In this document: positions 53,962-61,319 of the stretch, in pieces | How the letters are laid out: each line of letters starts with the position of its first letter | How positions within the stretch are numbered: the first letter of the stretch is position 1 | From: an uncultured Prevotellaceae bacterium | GTDB taxonomy: Bacteria > Bacteroidota > Bacteroidia > Bacteroidales > Bacteroidaceae | Direction of reading: 5' to 3' | Length of the DNA: 64,000 bases | NCBI GenBank assembly: GCA_900317635.1 | Contig: ONHN01000002.1 | Span: 106,863 to 170,862 of the forward strand | Notes under the pieces: generated by a model | Databases searched by the model: none | Told to the model about the DNA's origin: nothing | Seen by the model: the letters and a program-made list of their open reading frames with translations, nothing else | Made by a program: the position numbers and the translations under genes

Positions 53962-54006
53962 GCGAAAGAGCTGTCTCCTCTGCGAAGAGAGAAGCAGCTC
54001 TTTCGC
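53962..54006 (+). terminator. Long hairpin upstream of truA
   Basis: GCGAAAGAGCTG (53962-53973) and CAGCTCTTTCGC (53995-54006) form a perfect 12 bp stem with an inner CTCT/AGAG. No T-run follows, so it is either a weak terminator or a leader structure for truA. Confidence 0.5.
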
Positions 54007-54034
54007 TCGCAAACACCACCGCCTCTCTTCTTTC

Positions 54035-54760
54035 ATGCGACACTTCATCTATTTCTCTTACGACGGCACCGCCTACCACGGTTGGCAGCGTCAGCCCAAT
54101 GCCCTCACCGTGCAGGAAAAGCTCGACGGTGCCCTCTCAACGCTCCTGCGCACCAACGTGCAGACTGTGGGCGCGGGGCGAACAGACACGGGCGTGCACG
54201 CCCACCGCATGGTAGCGCATTTCGATGCCGACGTGCCCGATGCGGCCCAGCTATGCTATCGGCTCAACGCCATGCTACCCGCCGACATCGCCGTGCAGCG
54301 CATAGAGCCCGTGAGCGAAGAGATGCACGCCCGCTTCAGCGCGAAGAGCCGCACCTACCACTACTACGTCTGCACGTCGAAAAACCCTTTCCAACGCCAC
54401 TATGCGGCCCGCTTCCACTTCCAGCTCGACTTCCAGCTTATGAACGAGGCCGCCCGCGTCCTGCTCTCCACGTTGGACTTCACCAGCTTCAGCCGCCTCC
54501 ACACCGACGTGAAGACCAACACCTGCCACGTCACGCGCGCCCAGTGGACGCAACAGGAGCCCGACCTCTGGCGCTTCGAAATCACCGCCGACCGCTTCCT
54601 GCGAGGCATGGTACGCGCCATTGTCGGCACCCTCATCGACGTGGGCCGTGGCCGCCTCAGCATCGCCGACATGCAACATATCATCCTGCGCAAAGACCGC
54701 TGCGCAGCTGCTGACGCCGCACCGCCCAACGCACTATTCCTCGTCGATATTGCCTATTAG
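54035..54760 (+). CDS. truA: tRNA pseudouridine(38-40) synthase
   Basis: TruA modifies uridines 38-40 of the anticodon arm. The 241 residues start 'MRHFIYFSYDGTAYHGWQRQP', with the catalytic Asp51 in 'GAGRTDTGVHAHRMVAHFD'. 'VRAIVGTLIDVGRGR' is the second conserved segment. No consensus promoter was identified in the preceding intergenic region, which is dominated by the repeat and a hairpin. Confidence 0.96.
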   Translation: MRHFIYFSYDGTAYHGWQRQPNALTVQEKLDGALSTLLRTNVQTVGAGRTDTGVHAHRMVAHFDADVPDAAQLCYRLNAMLPADIAVQRIEPVSEEMHARFSAKSRTYHYYVCTSKNPFQRHYAARFHFQLDFQLMNEAARVLLSTLDFTSFSRLHTDVKTNTCHVTRAQWTQQEPDLWRFEITADRFLRGMVRAIVGTLIDVGRGRLSIADMQHIILRKDRCAAADAAPPNALFLVDIAY

Positions 54761-54833
54761 CAGGCCATTTTTTCCCTAAACCCCTCGCGAATTGCTAAAA
54801 ATACTTATTTCTTTGCAAAAAGTTGGGAAAAAG

Positions 54834-54865
54834 TTTGCATCTAACGCAAAAAGTTCGTACCTTTG
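54834..54865 (+). promoter_or_regulatory. Promoter of rpmE2
   Basis: TTTG (54834-54837), a 20 bp spacer and TACCTTTG (54858-54865) give a full consensus match, with the gene 66 bp downstream. Confidence 0.88.
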
Positions 54866-54930
54866 CACTCGCAATTAAGCCCATTACACCGCGTAGTTAC
54901 CAGCTACAAACTCTTAATCAGCATCTCACA

Positions 54931-55185
54931 ATGAAAAAAGGAATACATCCAGATAGCTATCGTCCCGTTGTCTTCAAGGATATGAGCAATGGCGACGTGT
55001 TCTTGTCTCGCTCTACGTGCAAGTCCAGCGAGACCATCGAATTCGAAGGCGAAACTTATCCGCTCATCAAGCTGGAAATCTCAAGCTCGTCTCATCCTTT
55101 CTACACAGGTAAGTCCAAGCTCGTTGATACGGCAGGACGCGTAGATAAGTTCATGAGCCGTTACGCTAAGTCTCGCAAGAATTAA
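54931..55185 (+). CDS. rpmE2: 50S ribosomal protein L31 type B
   Basis: The ATG at 54931 gives 84 residues, '[21 protein letters not shown]'. It is the zinc-independent (C-minus) L31: only one cysteine and no CxxC pairs are present. The ending '[14 protein letters not shown]' is the family's. It is monocistronic between a strong promoter and a terminator. The frame opens at 54823 but covers the promoter. Confidence 0.97.
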   Translation: MKKGIHPDSYRPVVFKDMSNGDVFLSRSTCKSSETIEFEGETYPLIKLEISSSSHPFYTGKSKLVDTAGRVDKFMSRYAKSRKN

Positions 55186-55240
55186 AATTTCATGGCTAAT
55201 TTACTACTCATAGTATTTTAGATAAGGGTTAATAACAAGG

Positions 55241-55278
55241 AATGTAGGTGGCTGGGAAGTTACCTACATTTATTTTAT
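55241..55278 (+). terminator. Terminator of rpmE2
   Basis: AATGTAGGT (55241-55249) pairs with ACCTACATT (55262-55270), followed by TATTTTAT, a proper intrinsic terminator. Confidence 0.85.
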
Positions 55279-55346
55279 CCGAACTCTTTCGGCAATTCTC
55301 AAGCCCCTTCAACGTCAAACACAAAAGCCTTAAAACCTCCACGCTA

Positions 55347-56495
55347 ATGCCGCTTCCTCCCGCCGCCTTGCTTCGCTGTCAGCCCTTGCCGCTGGTTCGT
55401 ATAGGCCTCGTAGGTCTTGGTCGTCGAGGCCTGAAAACCCTCGAGCGCTATCGCTACCTGCGCCATGCCGCCATCACGGCCCTGGCCGACCTCGATGCCG
55501 ACAAGTGCGAAAGCGCACAGGAGGAACTCATGCGCACCGAACGCCCCAAGGCGCGAACGTATGTGGGCACAGCGGCGTGGAAGGAATTGTGCAGCGATGC
55601 CAGTGTCGACCTCGTTTATGTTTGCACCGATTGGGACAGCCATGCCGACATAGCCCAAGAGGCCATGCTCCAGGGTAAGCACGTGGCCATCGAAGTGCCG
55701 GCGGCTACCACCGTGGCCGACTGCTGGCGACTCGTCGATACAGCCGAACGAACGCAGCGCCACTGCTTCATGACCGAAAACTGTTGCTACGACCGCTTCT
55801 CGCTCGCAACCATCGAAATGCACCAAAAGGGCTTGTTTGGCGAACTCACCCACTTCGAAGGTGCCTACATCCATCGCATTGACGAGGGTAGCCCCTGGAT
55901 GCTCAACCACTATGCCCACCACGGCGGCAATCCCTATCCCACGCACGGTCTGGGACCCATAGGCTGGCTGGCCAACCTGCACCGAGGCGACCGCATGGAC
56001 TACCTCGTCAGCGTCACAACGGCCAACGGAAACATCAACAACACCCTCATCCGCACCATCCTGGGCCGCACCATCCTCTTGCAGCTCGACGTGACCACAC
56101 GACGCCCCTACAGCCGTCTGCAAACCGTCTGCGGCACGCGCGGTTTCGTGCGCAAATACCCGCAGCCCGTCGTCAGCTTTCCCGAACACGACAACCTGCA
56201 GGGCGATGCCGCCTGGCACGTGGCCGAGCAATACCTCACCGCCGACCCCGCTCAACGCTGGCACCACGGTCACGATATGGGCGTGCCCAACGAAATGAAC
56301 TACGCTATGGACAGCCGCCTCATCCATTGCCTCGTGCGCGGACTGCCCCTCGACATCGACGTATATGATGCCGCCGAATGGAGTTGCATCGCCGAACTTT
56401 CGCAAGAGTCGGCCCAAAATGGTAGCCAACCCGTCCGCATCCCCGACTTCACGCGCGGTCATTGGGCCGACACGCCCCCGCATAGCTTCTTCTAA
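55347..56495 (+). CDS. Gfo/Idh/MocA oxidoreductase, GH109-like
   Basis: From the ATG at 55347 it encodes 382 residues. The Rossmann domain (about 15-140) has the NAD motif 'VRIGLVGLGRRGLKTLERY' and 'VDLVYVCTDWDSHADIAQEAMLQGKHVAIEVPA'. The C-terminal domain includes 'GGNPYPTHGLGPIGWLANLHRGDRMDYLVS', a segment characteristic of NAD-dependent glycosidases of family GH109 (alpha-N-acetylgalactosaminidase type). No export signal is present, so it would act in the cytoplasm, unlike some exported relatives. The substrate is uncertain. An upstream extension of the frame to 55248 overlaps the rpmE2 terminator and is excluded. Confidence 0.85.
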   Translation: MPLPPAALLRCQPLPLVRIGLVGLGRRGLKTLERYRYLRHAAITALADLDADKCESAQEELMRTERPKARTYVGTAAWKELCSDASVDLVYVCTDWDSHADIAQEAMLQGKHVAIEVPAATTVADCWRLVDTAERTQRHCFMTENCCYDRFSLATIEMHQKGLFGELTHFEGAYIHRIDEGSPWMLNHYAHHGGNPYPTHGLGPIGWLANLHRGDRMDYLVSVTTANGNINNTLIRTILGRTILLQLDVTTRRPYSRLQTVCGTRGFVRKYPQPVVSFPEHDNLQGDAAWHVAEQYLTADPAQRWHHGHDMGVPNEMNYAMDSRLIHCLVRGLPLDIDVYDAAEWSCIAELSQESAQNGSQPVRIPDFTRGHWADTPPHSFF

Positions 56496-56650
56496 GCACC
56501 GCCTTGCGCCTGTTTTGTTCGTGCTTAGCTCTTATTTCTGCTGCGCCATTGGCCCTTATTCCGCACTTTCTTTTTTCCCCGACAAGGCTTGCAAACTTTT
56601 CACGTAAGCCTCTAACTTTTCCACTTCCCTCTCCAAGTTTTCCGCTCAAG

Positions 56651-56755
56651 CCCTGAAGTTATAAATCTCGGCGGGAAATGTACATTTGCCGCCGAGAATA
56701 TATACATATCACGCCGAGAAATATACATTTCCCGCCGAGATTTATAATTTCAGGG
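56651..56755. repeat. Long palindromic element, copy B
   Basis: The arms 56651-56682 and 56724-56755 are inverted over 32 bp with one mismatch, beginning CCCTGAAGTTATAAATC. Four YCGCCGAGA units, one inverted, are spaced by AAATRTACAT-like runs, as in copy A at 20548-20644. Confidence 0.9.
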
Positions 56756-56783
56756 GGAGCCAGCATTTGTTCGTGGCTCCCCC
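56753..56783. terminator. Hairpin adjoining palindromic element B
   Basis: GGGGGAGCCA (56753-56762) and TGGCTCCCCC (56774-56783) form a perfect 10 bp stem between two convergent genes. It occupies the place of the second hairpin beside element A. Confidence 0.55.
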
Positions 56784-56875
56784 GTAAAACTTTAAGAGGT
56801 TGGAAAAAAGGTTGGTAGGCTTGCTATAGTGACAATGCACAACGTAGAAACCCCGTAAGCGTTTCTACGCGCGTT

Positions 56876-57853
56876 TTAGTTTGCAGCAGTATTTTCTTCG
56901 CGCGCGCCTTCCACTTCGCGCACGAGGTAGGGCGGGCGCCGCTTCGTTTCGTGGAAGATGCGGCCAAGGTATTCGCCTATGATGCCCAGCGAGACGAGTT
57001 GCACCCCGCCTAAGAACAAGATGACGATGATGAGCGTGGGAAAACCTTGTACGTCGTCGCCAACAACCAGCGTCTTCACAAAGAAGAAACACATGTAGAG
57101 GAAGGCACCCAACGCGCAGAGCAGACCCGTCCACGTGGCCAGGCGCAGCGGTGCCGTGGTGTAGGACGTGATGCCCTCAATGGCCAGACGCACCAGCTCG
57201 GCGTAGCTCCACGAGCTTTTTCCGGCCGCCCGCTGTTGCACCTCGAAAGGTATCTCTTTCTTCCTGAAACCTATCCAGCTGAACATGCCCTTGGTGTAGC
57301 GCTCCGTTTCGCGCATCTGGCGAAGGGCCTCGATGCAGCGGCGGTCGAGCAACCGAAAGTCGCCCACGTTCTCGAGCACTTCGCCGCGCGTGGCGCGAGC
57401 CAGCAGCTTATAGTAGCCGTGCGTCAAGCGGCGACGCAACCAGCCGTCGCCGTCGCGGTTCGTGCGGCGGGCATACACGTCCTCGTAGCCCACCTCCCAC
57501 GCCCGCAGCATCTGCGGAATGAGCGAAGGCGGATGCTGCATGTCGGCATCCATAACGATGACGGCATCGCCCCCTGCATAGTCAAACCCAGCCAGCATGG
57601 CGCGCTCCTTGCCAAAGTTGCGCGAGAGGTCAACATAGCCAACGCGCGCATCCTCCTGTCGCAGACGCCGAAGAACGACGAGCGTGTCGTCCCGACTGCC
57701 GTCGTTGACAAAAAGAAAGTCCCACGCATAGGCGGCTTCTTCAGTCGCTACGCGGCAGAGCGCATCGTAGAGCACAGGCAGCACTTCAGCCTCGTTGTAG
57801 CAAGGAACAAGCACCGTCACGCGGCGTTGGTGGCTCGTTTTTAGCGTATTCAT
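56876..57853 (-). CDS. Family 2 glycosyltransferase, GtrB/DPM-like
   Basis: This membrane-bound glycosyltransferase probably charges undecaprenyl phosphate with a sugar. The 325 residues begin with 'VTVLVPCYNEAEVLPVLYDAL', followed by 'FVNDGSRDDT' and 'VIVMDADMQHPPSLIPQML' (DxD-type metal site). Two C-terminal membrane helices (about 230-295) follow. This is the YkcC/GtrB layout. It overlaps the upstream GtrA-like gene by 4 bp, so the two are coupled and probably work together in a lipid-linked sugar pathway. Confidence 0.9.
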   Translation of the reverse strand: MNTLKTSHQRRVTVLVPCYNEAEVLPVLYDALCRVATEEAAYAWDFLFVNDGSRDDTLVVLRRLRQEDARVGYVDLSRNFGKERAMLAGFDYAGGDAVIVMDADMQHPPSLIPQMLRAWEVGYEDVYARRTNRDGDGWLRRRLTHGYYKLLARATRGEVLENVGDFRLLDRRCIEALRQMRETERYTKGMFSWIGFRKKEIPFEVQQRAAGKSSWSYAELVRLAIEGITSYTTAPLRLATWTGLLCALGAFLYMCFFFVKTLVVGDDVQGFPTLIIVILFLGGVQLVSLGIIGEYLGRIFHETKRRPPYLVREVEGAREENTAAN

Positions 57854-58263
57854 ACCTTCTCTTTAATTTTCGTAAACACAAAGCGCACAAGCAGGAAGTT
57901 CACGGGAATGCAAACGGCATAGACAGGTAGGGGAGCCCAGCGAGCCGGAACGCCAAGCGCGGTAAAGGCGTGGAGCGTGCCTACCTGCAAGAGGTAGTTG
58001 ACGAGGTGGGACGCCGCAAACCCCACGCCCCGCAGCGTCGTGGCCTTAGCACGAAACGTGAAGCGCGCCGACAGCAGGAAATTCATCAAGAAACTCACGC
58101 CGTAGCCTATCGTGAAACTCAACGTCATGCCCAGCAGCGGCAGCAGCAGCCAGTAAATAGCATAGTGCAAGGCCGTAGCCCCCACACCTACCAGCACGAA
58201 GCGCACAGCCTCGCCAGCGGTGGCACTGGTCGATAGTTTGCTGATTAAGACTTTGAGTTTCAT
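57850..58263 (-). CDS. GtrA-family flippase-like membrane protein
   Basis: From the ATG at 58263 it encodes 137 residues with four membrane helices. It starts 'MKLKVLISKLSTSATAGEAVRFVLVGVGATALHYAIYW' and has 'GYGVSFLMNFLLSARFTF', both typical of GtrA proteins, which are proposed to translocate undecaprenyl-phosphate-linked sugars. It is followed with a 4 bp overlap by the GT2 enzyme. The frame opens at 58323 across the promoter and is not used. Confidence 0.9.
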   Translation of the reverse strand: MKLKVLISKLSTSATAGEAVRFVLVGVGATALHYAIYWLLLPLLGMTLSFTIGYGVSFLMNFLLSARFTFRAKATTLRGVGFAASHLVNYLLQVGTLHAFTALGVPARWAPLPVYAVCIPVNFLLVRFVFTKIKEKV

Positions 58264-58293
58264 AGGTAGGGCTATAAGTTGTACGTTCGACTG

Positions 58294-58324
58294 CAAAAGT
58301 ACAAATTTCGTGCCATTTCTCAAT
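58294..58324 (-). promoter_or_regulatory. Promoter of the gtrA-GT2 pair
   Basis: The minus strand has TACTTTTG at 58301-58294 with ATTG 19 bp upstream as a partial -33. The start codon is 30 bp downstream. Confidence 0.75.
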
Positions 58325-58377
58325 AGCTTTAGCAGATATTATTGTGCACCGACGTGCGTTTTGCACATTTTTTTCTT

Positions 58378-58385
58378 TACTTTTG
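58378..58385 (+). promoter_or_regulatory. Probable promoter (-7 box) of the VanW gene
   Basis: TACTTTTG is an exact -7 match, 26 bp before the chosen GTG start. The -33 is unclear. It is divergent from the gtrA promoter about 80 bp away. Confidence 0.7.
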
Positions 58386-58411
58386 CCTTCAGATTAAAAC
58401 GGAATACCAAC

Positions 58412-59116
58412 GTGTCAACATTCTTCAGAAATATAAAGCGTGCGCTACGCCTTTGTCAGCGTCAGGCTAAGGACGCTTTCAGTCGCGAGCACTTCGCCCG
58501 TCAGCGTCAGCACCCGTCGGCAGCACAACGAAGCGTCAGCGTAGAGCAACCCTTCACGGCCTCGGCCACGCTGCAAGCCAAGCGCCACAACCTGGCGCTG
58601 GCGGCGCGGCGCATTAGTGCTTACGTCGTTATGCCAGGCGAGGTGTTCTCGTTTTGGCGTGCCGTGGGCAATCCCAACACATCGGCTTTTCAAGCTTCGC
58701 GCGGTTTGCGAGCGGGGAGAGTAGAGATAGAGCGCGGCGGCGGCCTCTGCCAGATCTCAGGCATCCTGCACCATCTGGCACTCCTCGCGGGCCTGCCCGT
58801 CATGGAGCGCCATAGCCACAGCCTCGACCTCTACACCGAACAAACGCGCTTCTGCCCCCTCGGTTCCGACGCCACCGTCAGCTACGGCTACCTCGACCTC
58901 CGCTTCCGCAACACGCTCTCGGCTCCCATCTGGTTTACGTTCGACGTGGGCGAAACAACGTTCCGCGCCTCCCTGCATTGCGCCTCCCACTTCGCGCCAC
59001 ACACCATCGTGTTTCGCCGCACAGAGGAAACGCCCTACCGCCTCACCGCCGAAGCCTACGACGAAACAACAGGCCAAGTCCTTTGCCGCAGTACCTACAA
59101 GCGCGTGAAGGCGTAG
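58412..59116 (+). CDS. VanW-family protein
   Basis: The VanW domain occurs in glycopeptide-resistance clusters and elsewhere, but its role is unknown. I place the start at GTG 58412, the first candidate after the -7 box, giving 234 residues ('STFFRNIKRALRLCQRQ'). The frame has no ATG nearer, and the far upstream ATG at 58220 lies before the promoter. Family segments are 'VVMPGEVFSFWRAVGNPN', 'ERGGGLCQISGILHHLALLAGLPVMERHSHS' and 'GSDATVSYGYLDLRFRN'. No other vancomycin-resistance gene is nearby. Confidence 0.88.
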   Translation: MSTFFRNIKRALRLCQRQAKDAFSREHFARQRQHPSAAQRSVSVEQPFTASATLQAKRHNLALAARRISAYVVMPGEVFSFWRAVGNPNTSAFQASRGLRAGRVEIERGGGLCQISGILHHLALLAGLPVMERHSHSLDLYTEQTRFCPLGSDATVSYGYLDLRFRNTLSAPIWFTFDVGETTFRASLHCASHFAPHTIVFRRTEETPYRLTAEAYDETTGQVLCRSTYKRVKA

Positions 59117-59159
59117 TGCCCTGAGAGCGTTCTTTGAGCGCAGGTGCCTAACTGGGTAC

Positions 59160-59176
59160 GCAGGCGTCCCGCCTGC
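59160..59176. repeat. Palindrome GCAGGCGTCCCGCCTGC, copy 1
   Basis: A 7 bp perfect stem with a TCC loop. The identical 17-mer recurs at 63600-63616, in each case followed within about 90 bp by a CCCGCGCT-containing segment. Confidence 0.85.
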
Positions 59177-59320
59177 ATTCCACATCGCTGCGTAAGCAGC
59201 GAAGCTCCCCCACCTCCACCACCGTTCTCCGCAGGCGAGGCACCCGCGCTCCCAGTTCCCCGCCCCCCCCTTGTGCGCGAAAAACTTCGCTCATGGCGCG
59301 GCATTACCGCAAAGTTTGCG

Positions 59321-59328
59321 TATATTTG
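59321..59328 (+). promoter_or_regulatory. Possible promoter (-7 box) of the mod leader
   Basis: TATATTTG is an exact -7 match, but no TTTG lies 19-21 bp upstream. It would give a leader of about 315 nt to mod, including both hairpins. Confidence 0.4.
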
Positions 59329-59494
59329 CCCTGCGAACCTCTCGCGCCGCCGCACGGCCCCACCAAAAGGCTCCACATACATAGAGCTGCCGACAGCGGA
59401 GGCAGACATACAGATATTCATCATAGCGTTGGCTATTATTCAGAAACGTTCCGAAACTTGCAGGTAGAAGAACAAATGAAGAGAATAATGGTTA

Positions 59495-59530
59495 CGCTCA
59501 CTGCACCCCAGTGGGCGTTTTCCTGTTTTC
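59495..59530 (+). terminator. Terminator-like hairpin 1 upstream of mod
   Basis: CGCTCACTG (59495-59503) pairs with CAGTGGGCG (59509-59517) with one G-T wobble, followed by TTTTCCTGTTTTC. Confidence 0.65.
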
Positions 59531-59539
59531 TTCATTTAG

Positions 59540-59611
59540 GTTTCCTGCAAGTACCTGGAACGTTGGACGGGAAGACGGCCCACTTTCTTTGTACTTGCAG
59601 GAAACGTTTTT
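59540..59611 (+). terminator. Terminator-like hairpin 2 upstream of mod
   Basis: GTTTCCTGCAAGTAC (59540-59554) and GTACTTGCAGGAAAC (59591-59605) form a perfect 15 bp stem, followed by a run of six T. It ends 38 bp before the mod start. Confidence 0.7.
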
Positions 59612-59648
59612 TGTAGAATAGCAGCGCATTAATCCCACTAACCGATTG

Positions 59649-61319
59649 ATGCCTACCAACCCTCTTTCTCCCACCCGCGCCGACTTGCTGCGCGAATTGC
59701 AGCAGCGCGTGGACGACCGCGTGCTCGAACCCACCAACGCGGCCTTGCTCCGCAAACTGATTGAGCGCGCCGACACCGACGACGAAGCCATTGCCGTGGC
59801 AGCCCTCGGCACCACCTACAAACGCACAGGCTTCCACTTCGACGTGCGCCTCGAACGCCTCACAAACGACATCCGCTATCTGCGCCGCAACCCCGCGCTG
59901 AGTTTCACCACCTCTCCCAACGCACTGACGCACCGCCTCATCATCGGCGACAACTACGAAGCCCTGCAAAACCTCCTCATTCAGTATCGCGGCCAAGTTG
60001 ACGTTATCTACATTGACCCACCCTACGGCAAGGACAGCATGGGCGAGTTCGCACATACCAACTACGAGAACGCCCTGACGCGCGACAACCTCCTATCTAT
60101 GCTCTACCCGCGCTTGGTGCTCGCACGGCAGCTGCTCAGTGACACAGGCGTTATCTTCTGCTCCATTGACGACAAAAACCAGGCTTACGTTAAATGCTTG
60201 TTCGATGAAGTGTTTGGGGAGAGGAACTATGTTGAAACTTTCATATGGAACAAGACTTCCACTCCTGCTGCATTATCTAACAAGTCTCGACAAACACATG
60301 AATTTGTTTTGTGCTACGTGCGCTTTCATAATAAAGAAAAGTTCAATGGCTTAGTTAACGAAGGTGGTGATGCCCCACTGCTAAATGCATCCAATAAAGA
60401 AGCCGTCCTCCAATTCCCTGCCAATTATGTTGTCACACACCTTAAAGACGGTAATTATAGTGCAGGCATAAAAGATCGCGTTGAGTTGTTAAACGATATT
60501 ACAGTCACTAACGGCATCATTACAACTCCTTTTTCTCTGAAAGGAAAGTTTAGATGGTCTCAATCTACATTAAACGTAGAAATAAAGACTAATTGCAAAC
60601 TCATAATAAAGAGCGAAAGATTTGCGATAAGGTATTGTAGAGAAGGAGAACGGACTGTGGCTCCAGCAAACTTTATAGTTGAACGAGTTTACAACACAGA
60701 CACTTCAATAAATAAGACTAATCAAAATGTAGATACCAATGAGAAAGCGAGTAGAGAGTTGGAAACAATCTTTGGTGAGAGCAAATTCTCCTTTCCCAAA
60801 CCGCAGTCTCTGATTTCTTATCTGATATCTTTTATAGACAACAAACAAGCCCTCATCCTTGACTTCTTCGCAGGCAGTGGTACCACAGGCCATGCTGTGC
60901 TGGAACTCAACCGCAAGGACGGCGGAAAGCGCAAGTTTATTCTCTGTCAGCTCAACGAAAAGACGGACACCACGCCAAACGGCATAGCCTACGACGTGAC
61001 GGCACCGAGGTTGAAGCGCATCATGACGGGCAGATGCTACGACGGCACGGCGGACTTCCCGTGGATAAAAGACAACGAACCTTATGGCGACAACCTTGAA
61101 GTGACGGAAATAGACCGCGTGTTCAACGCCGAAGCTACGGCGGGCAAAACGCCTTTCGACGTAATAGACGAAACGCTCTATGGCCAACAGCCTTTCACCG
61201 CGATGCGCGAGAAGATAGAATGGGTGTGCCAACACTTTCAGCATACACAGCGCAATGTAGAGAACGACAGCGAGTGGGAAAAACGTAAACGCGACCTCGA
61301 CCATGCAACAAGAAGTTAA
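59649..61319 (+). CDS. mod: Type III DNA methyltransferase subunit (N6-adenine, beta class)
   Basis: Mod recognises the target sequence and methylates adenine for the type III system. From the ATG at 59649 (a TTG precedes it) it encodes 556 residues. D123-P-P-Y126 comes first and the SAM motif 'FFAGSG' (406-411) second, the order of beta-class enzymes. The block between them (about residues 181-400) is the target-recognition domain. It is clearly AT-richer (about 60190-60850, with many AAT, ATA, TTA and AGA codons) than the GC-rich flanks, so it looks exchanged by recombination. The stop overlaps the res start by 17 bp. Confidence 0.92.
   Translation: MPTNPLSPTRADLLRELQQRVDDRVLEPTNAALLRKLIERADTDDEAIAVAALGTTYKRTGFHFDVRLERLTNDIRYLRRNPALSFTTSPNALTHRLIIGDNYEALQNLLIQYRGQVDVIYIDPPYGKDSMGEFAHTNYENALTRDNLLSMLYPRLVLARQLLSDTGVIFCSIDDKNQAYVKCLFDEVFGERNYVETFIWNKTSTPAALSNKSRQTHEFVLCYVRFHNKEKFNGLVNEGGDAPLLNASNKEAVLQFPANYVVTHLKDGNYSAGIKDRVELLNDITVTNGIITTPFSLKGKFRWSQSTLNVEIKTNCKLIIKSERFAIRYCREGERTVAPANFIVERVYNTDTSINKTNQNVDTNEKASRELETIFGESKFSFPKPQSLISYLISFIDNKQALILDFFAGSGTTGHAVLELNRKDGGKRKFILCQLNEKTDTTPNGIAYDVTAPRLKRIMTGRCYDGTADFPWIKDNEPYGDNLEVTEIDRVFNAEATAGKTPFDVIDETLYGQQPFTAMREKIEWVCQHFQHTQRNVENDSEWEKRKRDLDHATRS

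Larger units (their letters stand above)
53679..54034. other. Intergenic region with dispersed repeat copy 2
   Basis: These 356 bp contain TTCAAGTTTCGGACGTT (53771-53787), the repeat (53799-53910) and the hairpin at 53962-54006 before truA. No gene is seen. Confidence 0.8.
56496..56875. other. Convergent intergenic region with palindromic element B
   Basis: These 380 bp between the 3' ends of the GH109-like gene and the GT2 gene contain the long palindrome (56651-56755) and an adjoining hairpin (56753-56783). No gene is seen. Confidence 0.8.
59117..59648. other. Intergenic region upstream of the restriction-modification genes
   Basis: These 532 bp contain palindromes GCAGGCG-TCC-CGCCTGC (59160-59176) and CGCTGC-GTAA-GCAGCG (59186-59201), a TATATTTG -7 box (59321-59328), a possible 46-codon frame (59476-59616) and two terminator-like hairpins. 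No known gene is present. Confidence 0.75.

Noticed and set aside
58220-58411. N-terminal extension of the VanW protein to the ATG at 58220
   Set aside because: It would start before the -7 box and overlap the divergent gtrA start and promoter. The residues are unlike VanW proteins.
60190-60850. A separate inserted gene within mod
   Set aside because: The AT-rich block stays in the mod frame with no stop or start of its own and occupies the target-recognition position, so a domain swap is more likely than an insertion.
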